Positions 15,749-22,431 of a stretch of 36,140 nt of DNA are shown here, one piece after another. A model generated the notes under the pieces. That model made no database searches. It worked only from the letters and a program-made list of their open reading frames with translations, and was not told the origin of the DNA. The position numbers were made by a program, and so were the translations under genes. Each line of letters starts with the position of its first letter. Within the stretch, counting starts at the first letter, position 1. Origin of the DNA: an uncultured bacterium. Lineage in GTDB: Bacteria > Verrucomicrobiota > Kiritimatiellia > CAIVKH01. The stretch spans positions 1-36,140 of the forward strand of contig CAIVKH010000170.1 of the NCBI GenBank assembly GCA_903906425.1. The letters run 5' to 3'.

Positions 15749-16270
15749 TCAGAATAAGCGGAGCGCGTGCGCTGCCCAGAGAATGCCGCCGGCGTAGGCT
15801 CCGGCGATCAGGTCGTCGAGGATCACGCCCCAGGCGGTGTGCCAGTTGCGGTCAATCTGGCGGGCCGGCGGAACTTTGATGATGTCAATGACGCGGAAAA
15901 GGACGAAGGCCGCGCCCATGAGAAGAAATTGCTGCCGCACGGTCGCCAGCGCGGGCTGCAGCGGCAGGGCGACGAGCGCGGCCACGAGATAGCCGGCGAC
16001 TTCGTCGAGCACGAAGTTCCCGCTGTCGGTGTCGTTCCAATATTTCGCGGCTGCGTCGTTGAGCCAGAAATGCACCGCGGTGAAAATGACGAGCGCTAGC
16101 GCGAGCAGCGGATAGCGCAGCGGGGCGGGCGCAAAGAACCAGACGAGCGCGTGAATCGCCACGCCAAGCAGCGCCGCAAATGATCCGGGCGCGATCGGCG
16201 CGAGGCCGAGGCCGAAGGCGGTGCCGACGACGAGCACCAGGCTTTCTTTCGTGTTTGCAGGGCGTTTCAT
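15749..16270 (-). CDS. pgpA: Phosphatidylglycerophosphatase A, 173 aa
   Basis: The start GTAFGLGLAPIAPGSFAALLG, the acidic core DSGNFVLDEVAGY and the C-terminal motif WGVILDDLIAGAYAG are all signatures of PgpA. Four hydrophobic helices fit a small inner-membrane enzyme. It removes the phosphate from phosphatidylglycerol phosphate, the product of PgsA encoded at 10.9-11.5 kb, completing phosphatidylglycerol synthesis. I took the ATG at 16270 because the family starts there; the upstream extension of the open frame is antisense to the DUF503 gene. The gene is divergent from DUF503 with an 87-bp gap. Confidence 0.92.
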   Translation of the reverse strand: MKRPANTKESLVLVVGTAFGLGLAPIAPGSFAALLGVAIHALVWFFAPAPLRYPLLALALVIFTAVHFWLNDAAAKYWNDTDSGNFVLDEVAGYLVAALVALPLQPALATVRQQFLLMGAAFVLFRVIDIIKVPPARQIDRNWHTAWGVILDDLIAGAYAGGILWAAHALRLF

Positions 16271-16357
16271 GTAAAATTCGCCGCCGCTTGTAGCAGCGTT
16301 CCGGGCCGCGTCAACAAAGCATTTGCCTTTCGCCGATGTCCGGCGTTTCATGGACGC

Positions 16358-16639
16358 ATGACTATCGGATGCCTCCAGGCCAAGCTGAGTATTCCCGACG
16401 CGCATAATCTCAAGGAGAAGCGGATGGTTCTGCGCAGCCTCAAGGACCGGATGCGAAACAAAATGAACGTGAGCATCGCGGAGACCGATTTGCAGGACAT
16501 GTGGCAGTCGGCGCGACTCGCCGTCGTGACCGTTGCCGCCGAAAAGGAAGTCGTCGAACACCGGCTGTCCGACGCGGCGGACTTCATCCGCTCCACGCCG
16601 CAGGTCGTGCTCATTGACATCATGACGGAGATGATTTGA
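16358..16639 (+). CDS. DUF503 (YlxP-like) protein, 93 aa
   Basis: It is the full-length small domain, beginning TIGCLQAKLSIPDAHNLKEKR, with the conserved LRSLKDRMRNKMNVSIAE and W-Q-S-A-R segments of DUF503. In many bacteria this gene lies near rbfA, infB or truB, and a link to ribosome maturation has been suggested. Here it lies between pgpA and a STAS gene. The ATG at 16358 agrees with the family start. No strong ribosome binding site is visible. Confidence 0.9.
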   Translation: MTIGCLQAKLSIPDAHNLKEKRMVLRSLKDRMRNKMNVSIAETDLQDMWQSARLAVVTVAAEKEVVEHRLSDAADFIRSTPQVVLIDIMTEMI

Positions 16640-16751
16640 TCGCAGGATTTGAAATTGGTTGGGAATCTGTTCGGGCAAGTTTAGAATGGCGGGCAGATCA
16701 ATACCGCAATGGGGGCGGACCAGAAATTATGCGGCGCGGAGAAACAGCAAG

Positions 16752-17087
16752 ATGAATATCGAAATCGAGAAACAAGATCGCAACGCGATTGCGCGGGTGA
16801 GCGGCACCATGACGATGGAAAACTCCGACGCGCTGTTGTCGCGGTTGAGCGCGTTTCACCAGCAGCAACCGGCATCGCGTGTCATCGTTGATTTGAGCGG
16901 ACTCACCGGCATTGACAGTTCCGGCATTGGGGCGCTGATCGAATGCCGTCATCATTTTCGGAGCTTGGGTGTGGAACTTCTACTCGCCGGTGTGGCCGGA
17001 AAAGTTCAGCTGACATTGCGGGTGGCACGAGCAGACACCCTTTTCGAAATTTTCACGACGACGGCCGAGGCGCTGGCCGCAAAATAG
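16752..17087 (+). CDS. Stand-alone STAS domain protein (anti-sigma factor antagonist type), 111 aa
   Basis: The ATG at 16752 has GGAG about 10 bp upstream and gives the standard STAS length. The pattern VIVDLSGLTGIDSSGIGAL contains the Asp-Ser-Ser site whose serine is phosphorylated in SpoIIAA-like proteins, and the fold continues through LGVELLLAGVAGKVQ. Its stop is only 3 bp from the stop of the convergent glycosyltransferase gene, which itself carries two STAS-like domains. This suggests a shared switch, for example one kinase acting on both. No HPK/RsbW-type kinase gene is in the window. Confidence 0.88.
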   Translation: MNIEIEKQDRNAIARVSGTMTMENSDALLSRLSAFHQQQPASRVIVDLSGLTGIDSSGIGALIECRHHFRSLGVELLLAGVAGKVQLTLRVARADTLFEIFTTTAEALAAK

Positions 17088-17090
17088 AAA

Positions 17091-18527
17091 TCACGGCTGG
17101 ACGAAGACCGAATCCAGCTTCGCCAGTTTGAGTGTTTGCAGCGGGCGTCCCTGAAAATCCCGGCAGACCAGTTTTGCGCCGCGCTGGTCGCAGTTTTTCC
17201 GCAAACTCAAAAGCCAGCCGAGGCCGGAACTATCCAAAAATTCCAGCCCGCTAGCGTCCGCCTCCACCTGCCGGATTGTTCCGGTCAGCGCAGCTTCCAC
17301 GCGCACGGCCCATAGACCGACGGCCGCGGCGGTCAGTTCGATCGGCAGGCGCAACTTCAGCGTCTCGCCGGATTTCATCACTTCGCCGGCGCGCGCCTCG
17401 CGCTGCCATTTCTGCAACCATTCCACGGCCTGCGCGCCATCAGCAAAGATCTCAAAATATCCATCGAGCCGGCACTCGCGCAGAAACCGATCCAGGTTGG
17501 GCGCGGGGAAAACGAGCAGAAGACGCCTGTTGAATTTTCGAAGTCCGCGAGCCGTCGTCAGCAGACGTCCCAGCACAAGGCTGTCAAGACGCACGCACCG
17601 CCGGAGATTTATCAGGAGATGCCTTCCCTCGCCCACGCGCCGGTCGGCTGAACCGAGTTCCTCGATGCCGAGTGTCTGAGCGCCGAGCGCCTCGAAATTC
17701 ACATTGGGCCAAACCGGGTCGGCATCCCGCTGCTGCGAATGCCGTGCCTCCTCCTTGCGCAACGCTGTGAGCCGCGAATAGGACGAGCGCATGAACGCCA
17801 GGTTTCGCGCATAGCGTTGAAAAAGCCGCTTGGGATTCGTCAGCATCCGCCACAGCCATTCCATTCCGATCTTCTGGACGATCACCGGCGCACGCTTTTG
17901 CGCGCCGGCGAGAAAATCGAGCGTTCCGCCGATGCCGATCGCCAGCGGAACATCCCAGTTCCGCAAATTCATGTTGATGAATTTTTCCTGCTTCGGCGCG
18001 CCGAAGGCAACGAGCAGCAAATCCGGTTTCGCGTCGTGAAGCTTTTGCAAAATTTCCGCGTGATCCATTTCGAGCACGCTCGCCAGCGGCGGCGAATACG
18101 TGCCGCAAATTGTCAGGCCTGGATTTCGATCGCACAAAACCGCCGCTGCCTTTTCCGCGACGCCTGTCCCGCCGCCGAGCAGAAAGATACGCAGGCTCTC
18201 TTTCGCGCAAGCTGCGGCGAGCATCGGGGTGATGTCGCTTCCGGTCACGCGCTCGCGAAGTTTCGGACCAAATTTTCCCGATGCCCAGACAATCGGCGCG
18301 CCGTCGGCGATGACGAGATCGGCTTCCAGCAAAATCCGCTGCAATTCCGGATCGGCCCACGCCTGCATGATGAAATCAACGTTCGCCGTCGCGATGTAGG
18401 ACGGCCTGCCGGCCTTCATCCGCGCGACTGACCACGCGACGGCTTCGTCGAATGTCACATCGTGAAACGGAATGCCGAACAACACGAGCGGTGTCGGATC
18501 GGGAACTTTTGTTATTTCGGCTACCAC
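17091..18527 (-). CDS. GT26 (WecG/TagA/CpsF) glycosyltransferase fused to two STAS-like domains, 478 aa
   Basis: Residues 1-245 are a complete GT26 domain: TANVDFIM near residue 50, ADGAPIVWAS (74-83), RVTGSD (93-98), and the tail around GGTLDFLAGAQKRAP and WLWRML. GT26 enzymes add ManNAc-type sugars to lipid-linked intermediates at the inner face of the membrane. Residues about 275-372 look like a degenerate STAS domain (LLINLRRCVRLDSLVLG, with one Ser of the site lost). Residues about 388-478 form a second STAS domain with an intact LDSSGLG site (about 431-437). I do not know this arrangement from named proteins. It overlaps the flippase gene by 7 bp, so the two are probably made together. 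Polymer export may be controlled through the STAS phosphosite. Confidence 0.88.
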   Translation of the reverse strand: MVAEITKVPDPTPLVLFGIPFHDVTFDEAVAWSVARMKAGRPSYIATANVDFIMQAWADPELQRILLEADLVIADGAPIVWASGKFGPKLRERVTGSDITPMLAAACAKESLRIFLLGGGTGVAEKAAAVLCDRNPGLTICGTYSPPLASVLEMDHAEILQKLHDAKPDLLLVAFGAPKQEKFINMNLRNWDVPLAIGIGGTLDFLAGAQKRAPVIVQKIGMEWLWRMLTNPKRLFQRYARNLAFMRSSYSRLTALRKEEARHSQQRDADPVWPNVNFEALGAQTLGIEELGSADRRVGEGRHLLINLRRCVRLDSLVLGRLLTTARGLRKFNRRLLLVFPAPNLDRFLRECRLDGYFEIFADGAQAVEWLQKWQREARAGEVMKSGETLKLRLPIELTAAAVGLWAVRVEAALTGTIRQVEADASGLEFLDSSGLGWLLSLRKNCDQRGAKLVCRDFQGRPLQTLKLAKLDSVFVQP

Positions 18528-20731
18528 GGCATTTCAACTTTCGTATCAATACTAGCTTCCCGCCGCTGTCTTTCTAGCATTTCTTCAACGCGCTGTTTCG
18601 CGACAGCCAGAACCGCAGGCGATGCGGTGACCGATTCGGCCAATCGTTTCGCGAAATCGGTCAGCGGACCGACGGCCGGCTGAAGCATGAACGCGTAGCT
18701 TCCAAGCAACGTGCCGAGCATCACGCCAAAATCTTTTGTTTCGCCGCGCGGATCCTTGACGCGCCGCGCCATTTCGAAATCGAGCCGCACCACGCGGCCA
18801 TCGGGACGCACAACGAAATTCGGAAGGCGATGATCCGTGTCAATGAATCCAGCTTCAACCATCGCGCGCGTCGCGCTGATGACCTCGTCTTCAACCGGAC
18901 GAAGCGCCGCATCGCCTTTGTTCGCGCGGAGCATCTTCAAATATTCGGTGACATCGCTGCACAAGCCGAGGTCTTCCTCGATCAAGGATTCCGTGTGGCG
19001 CGCGGCCGGATCGCGCAGGCGCATGTAGGCGAGAGGAGCGGGCAGTCCGAGTCCGGCGTCTCGCAGCAGCCGCAGCGTTTCATATTCGCGCCAGCCCGTG
19101 TTCGTCTTGCTGACGCGGCGAAATGTCCCCCACAAGCCGGGCCGGTTCCACAATTTCACGATGACCGAAGCTCCGTCTGCTGTCCGGGCGCGCGAGATCA
19201 GCACGTCACCTTTGCGCTCTTTCAAAACGTCGTACGGAATTTTCCCGCAGCTCACACCGACGGCCAGCGCCATCATGTCGGGGTCTTCGCTGCGGCGACT
19301 CATCATCACGCGAACGACGACGACGGCCGTGAGCACCGGAAGGGCGGCGAGCGCGGCGCGAAGAATTGCGACGTGGACCGGCGTCCAGGCCGCATCGAGC
19401 GCGTTCGTCAGAAGCACGGCTGGCAGCGTGTAGGCCGCGACGGCAAGTGATGCGAGAATTGCCTGCCGCACCATTCCGGCCCGCTGGTGCGGAACTGCAG
19501 AGACGACGCACGCGTGCGCCGCGAGGCTCGACAGCGCGAGGCCGCAAATGAATCCGGGCAATGCGGCGATTTTGTAGCCACCATAGGCCAGCAGCATTCC
19601 CGCCGCGCCCGCGAGATTCGCGATGAAAAGCGCGCGTGGCTTTCCGAGCGCGAGCGGAATGCGGTCAATCGTGGCGGTGAGAATCCACGTCCAGATGTAG
19701 AGTGCGAGCCACTGCGAAATATGTCCGGCGCCTGCGTAGCGCTTGTCATAGAGCAGGCCGAAGAATGCCGGCGCGAAAATCGCGAAGCCGGAGCAGACCG
19801 CGCCACCGGCCCACAAAACCGCGGTGCGCGCGCGGAGGGCGAATGTCATCAATCGTTCCGGCTTGTCCTGATATTTCGCGAGAATCGGGAAGACGACCGT
19901 GTTCGTCAGCCGCGTGGAAATATTTGTCGCGACGCGCGCGAAAACCATTCCAATCGCGTAGAGGCCGAGTTCGTCGAGCGAAAGCAAACGGCCGAGCACG
20001 ACGCGGTCGAGATTCTGCGAGAGGAAGCTGACAATCGTGCTGACGAAAACCCAGCGGCCAAAATTTTCGAGTTCGCGCGCAGCGCTGCGATCCCATCCGA
20101 AACGGTCGCGTTCGCCGGTGTTCATCGCGTGGCTCATCGCGCATTTTCCGAGCGACGCGGCGAGTCCGCCGGCGACAATCGCCCACACACTGCGGCTGAC
20201 CGTGAGCGCCCAGCCGATGGAGACGAAGAGCGAGACGACTTGCGGGACGAGTTGCAGCATCGTGACGCGCCGCATTTCCATTTTCTTGTTGAGCGTGAAA
20301 ACCGAGGTGGAATTGAAGCCGGCGATCAGCGCGGTGATCCCGGAAATTGGAAGGATGATCGAAAGCTCAAGCGCCTTGGGATCCTGCGCGCCGAAAAAAT
20401 GCGCGGCGGGTTTCGCGAGAATCAGGCTGATGCCCCACAGCATCGCGCCGCGAAGAATCTGGATCGTCCATGCCGTGTTCAGAAAGGCGCGTTCGTGGCT
20501 GCGCTTGTTTTGGATGATGCTCGGACCGATGCCGATGTCGGAGAGCATTTCGAGGCCCTGCATGAAAACGTTGACCAGCGCCATCAAGCCGAACGCGCCG
20601 GGAAACAGCAGCCGCGCGAGAATCAGATTCGAGCCGAGCCGGATGACCTGCGACGCGCCGTAGCCGCCGAGCGTCCACATCGAGCCGCGCATCGCGGTTT
20701 GTTTGGCGTTGGATTTCGCCGTGGTCATCAT
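18521..20731 (-). CDS. Wzx-type polysaccharide flippase fused to a C-terminal kinase-like domain, 736 aa
   Basis: Residues about 1-480 hold roughly 12 membrane helices in the MOP/Wzx pattern. The N-terminus (RGSMWTLGGYGASQVIRLGS, then LILARLLFPGAFGLMALV) is typical of oligosaccharide flippases. After a basic break (VRVMMSRRSED), residues about 500-700 are soluble and resemble the WaaP/lipopolysaccharide-kinase fold: ASVIVKLWN (possible ATP-binding Lys), WREYETLRLL (helix-C-like Glu), FIDTDHRLPNFVV (catalytic-loop-like Asp and Asn, about 630-642) and VRLDFEMA (DFG-like). The kinase-like assignment comes from motif order and is less sure than the flippase. The GT26-STAS gene follows with a 7-bp overlap. 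The protein may couple phosphorylation to export of a lipid-linked glycan. Confidence 0.82.
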   Translation of the reverse strand: MMTTAKSNAKQTAMRGSMWTLGGYGASQVIRLGSNLILARLLFPGAFGLMALVNVFMQGLEMLSDIGIGPSIIQNKRSHERAFLNTAWTIQILRGAMLWGISLILAKPAAHFFGAQDPKALELSIILPISGITALIAGFNSTSVFTLNKKMEMRRVTMLQLVPQVVSLFVSIGWALTVSRSVWAIVAGGLAASLGKCAMSHAMNTGERDRFGWDRSAARELENFGRWVFVSTIVSFLSQNLDRVVLGRLLSLDELGLYAIGMVFARVATNISTRLTNTVVFPILAKYQDKPERLMTFALRARTAVLWAGGAVCSGFAIFAPAFFGLLYDKRYAGAGHISQWLALYIWTWILTATIDRIPLALGKPRALFIANLAGAAGMLLAYGGYKIAALPGFICGLALSSLAAHACVVSAVPHQRAGMVRQAILASLAVAAYTLPAVLLTNALDAAWTPVHVAILRAALAALPVLTAVVVVRVMMSRRSEDPDMMALAVGVSCGKIPYDVLKERKGDVLISRARTADGASVIVKLWNRPGLWGTFRRVSKTNTGWREYETLRLLRDAGLGLPAPLAYMRLRDPAARHTESLIEEDLGLCSDVTEYLKMLRANKGDAALRPVEDEVISATRAMVEAGFIDTDHRLPNFVVRPDGRVVRLDFEMARRVKDPRGETKDFGVMLGTLLGSYAFMLQPAVGPLTDFAKRLAESVTASPAVLAVAKQRVEEMLERQRREASIDTKVEMPW

Positions 20732-20910
20732 GTCGTACGAAGTTCAGATGTTTGCACAATTGTCATGACTGTTGTTCAAAGCCTTGCCGAAAACTCGGAC
20801 GGAATCCACGCAATTTGACGCAGGAACGTCAATTTATCTTTCGTCGTCTTCGCCCCGCCGAAATATGGATGAAAGAAATCGGGCGCGGAGGCACGGATGG
20901 AGACCTTGGA

Positions 20911-21090
20911 ACACAGGGAAAGAATTTCAACCGCGGATGTACGCTGATGAACGCGGATGGGATGGCCGCGAAAAGGCGCACGAAACAGAAGAATTTTTTA
21001 CCACAGAGGGCGCAGAGACCACAGAGACCAACCACGGAACACATGGAAAGAAATTCAACCGCTGATGAGCGCTGATGAACGCGGATGGGA
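20911..21090. repeat. Imperfect 52-bp direct repeat in a geneless stretch (20732-21272)
   Basis: Copies at 20911-20962 and 21039-21090 match at about 47 of 52 positions, both containing TTCAACCGC and GCTGATGAACGCGGATGGGA. The 76 bp between them are rich in CCACAGAG words. Sub-repeats of GCTGATGA/GCGGATG give an inner period of about 14 bp. From 20732 to 21272 I see no gene. The region starts with the promoter area of the flippase gene and ends at a hairpin repeat. Similar 'accacagag...ttcaaccgcggatgaacg' text is frequent between Verrucomicrobia genes as I recall it. Confidence 0.7.
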
Positions 21091-21206
21091 ATACGGGGGC
21101 TGAGGCCGCCGGCAGCCGATGATGACCGATGACGCGAACAATCCGCAGCTGAAGGTGGAGCAGCTTCTCCGAAGACGCTTCTTGATTGCGCCAACAAATG
21201 AAGAAT

Positions 21207-21231
21207 CGCGTTAGGGACAACGCGCTCCACC
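21207..21231 (-). repeat. REP-like hairpin element, copy 1
   Basis: The stem CGCGTT/AACGCG has a 6-nt loop (AGGGAC) and is followed by CTCCACC. The same 25 bases recur exactly at 22396-22420 in the same orientation. Read on the - strand, this copy lies 42 bp downstream of the stop of the 86-aa gene, a 3'-end position shared with the second copy. There is no T tract, so it is not a classical terminator. Confidence 0.75.
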
Positions 21232-21272
21232 CGGCTTCAACCATTCGTATCTGTGGCAGAATTCTTCCCGAT

Positions 21273-21533
21273 TCATGGCCGCTTTCCAGGCTTGGATTTT
21301 TCGGCCAGATATTGCCTCGACGGCTCTGCCACATACGAGCGGTTCGCAGACGCTGCCGTGAATTCGCGGGCCATGAGCTGACGCCACACGTTTCCAATGG
21401 GCGACAAGCTCGTCTCCAAATCCCGGTGGATGGCATCTCTTCGCTCCGTGTCGGTCAGGCCCGCCCACTGCTGGCTCAGGCGCTTCTGAATTCCATATTT
21501 CATTGCCAGACAATCAAACTTCTTTTTTTTCAT
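21273..21533 (-). CDS. Small hypothetical protein (toxin-antitoxin-locus type), 86 aa
   Basis: The ATG at 21533 has an excellent GGAGG ribosome binding site 7 bp upstream, which decides this start over longer frames. The protein begins MKKKKFDCLAMKYGIQKRL. This 'KKFDC-x2-MK-x2-IQ' opening is one I recall from small antitoxin-like proteins found beside toxin genes. The rest is helical and charged. Immediately upstream on the - strand lie a 72-aa gene and a broken PIN-domain gene, so the three probably form the remains of one locus. A 30-codon frame (ending PDIFAPPEVV) stops at TGA overlapping this ATG. Confidence 0.65.
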   Translation of the reverse strand: MKKKKFDCLAMKYGIQKRLSQQWAGLTDTERRDAIHRDLETSLSPIGNVWRQLMAREFTAASANRSYVAEPSRQYLAEKSKPGKRP

Positions 21534-21629
21534 CAGACCACCTCCGGGGGCGCAAAAATGTCGGGCCGCCCGTAGCCTTCGCGCAGATTCACCGCATTGA
21601 ATCCACACAGCGCGGCAGGAAGCATACGC

Positions 21630-21848
21630 TCATGTTTTTCCGTAAGTTTCCTTGCGCTCCGCGACGACGGAGATTTGTGAGTGCGCTGTCTGCTCATACC
21701 GAAATCCAAACTGAGCGGCGGCCTTCGCCGAGTCCGCCAGCCGTTTCCGCACAGCATGGGCCACGTCCAGATGCGCCACCTCGGCATCGCATTCAGCTTT
21801 CCAGGCGCGCACTTCCTGCATGGCCTTCGATTCTTTCATCTCATTCAT
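21630..21848 (-). CDS. Small helical protein next to PIN gene, possible antitoxin or its remnant, 72 aa
   Basis: The ATG at 21848 would overlap the original stop codon of the PIN gene (GATGAATGA), a coupling typical of toxin-antitoxin pairs. The sequence is charged and helical (MQEVRAWKAECDAEVAHLDVAHAVRKRLAD). No ribbon-helix-helix or AbrB motif is obvious. The end after residue 60 (ERKETYGKT) may be frameshifted, since another frame continues as a plausible protein to the next gene. It could be an antitoxin, but this is inferred from position only. Confidence 0.55.
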   Translation of the reverse strand: MNEMKESKAMQEVRAWKAECDAEVAHLDVAHAVRKRLADSAKAAAQFGFRYEQTAHSQISVVAERKETYGKT

Positions 21849-22326
21849 CGCTCATGATCTCCAGCGGCGTTGTGATCCGCAACGGATAAACATACCCCAG
21901 GCTCTCGTTCACCGCCGCGATCCGCCGCTCCCGATGCACGTTCGCCAGATGCCGGAAATTCTAGCTGGCCAGCACGTCCACCATGTTCACCGTGCAGACG
22001 GCCACATGCAGCGCATCTTCCCGCTGTCCGGCCGGTATTGCTCCGGCCCGCTGATACGCGGTGGCCAGCATTTCCACTTCCGTCTCCGGTTCGGGCCGCA
22101 ACATCGGCAGGTCGTGGTCCCGCAGCACCGCCCGCAATTTCTCGCGCCGCGCCTCGTCGCGCGTCCGGCCGATTTCATCCACGACCAACTGCGACACAAA
22201 TACGGTCTTGGAATACCGCACCACCCGCTCAAAGAACTCCGCCGTCGCGTCCCGCTTTTCAGGCGCATCGTCCGCAAACAGGAAGTTGACCACCGATGTG
22301 TCCAGATAGATTCTCAATTCACGCAT
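21841..22326 (-). pseudogene. PIN-domain toxin-like gene with an in-frame TAG
   Basis: The ATG at 22326 follows GAGG at good spacing. The opening RELRIYLDTSVVNFLFADD has the first PIN Asp (YLDTS), with further acidic residues at VVDEIGR and REDALHVAV, as expected for a PIN/VapC-like nuclease. A TAG at 21961-21963 ends the frame after DVLAS. Reading past it in the same frame gives NFRHLANVHRERRIAAVN and continues to a TGA at 21841 that overlaps the next gene. In the family a Trp (TGG) fits this place (SWNFRHLAN), so one G-to-A change would explain it. The missing part carries the last PIN region, so the product is probably inactive. Confidence 0.8.
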
Positions 22327-22394
22327 CACGAAACCTCGTCAATCCATTTGGCAATATGCCATACCCTCAGAAGCATGACTAGCGCCACCATGAA

Positions 22395-22420
22395 GCGCGT
22401 TAGGGACAACGCGCTCCACC
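22395..22420 (-). repeat. REP-like hairpin element, copy 2
   Basis: This copy is GCGCGTT-AGGGAC-AACGCGC (7-bp stem) followed by TCCACC, identical over 25 bases to the copy at 21207-21231. On the - strand it lies 12 bp downstream of the restored stop codon of the LamG gene, and it precedes the PIN gene. The two copies bracket the decayed PIN locus. Confidence 0.75.
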
Positions 22421-22431
22421 TAACCGCAGTG

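Noticed and set aside
20732..21272. Short open frames in the direct-repeat region
   Set aside because: They consist of repeat text in several frames with no starts or domains.
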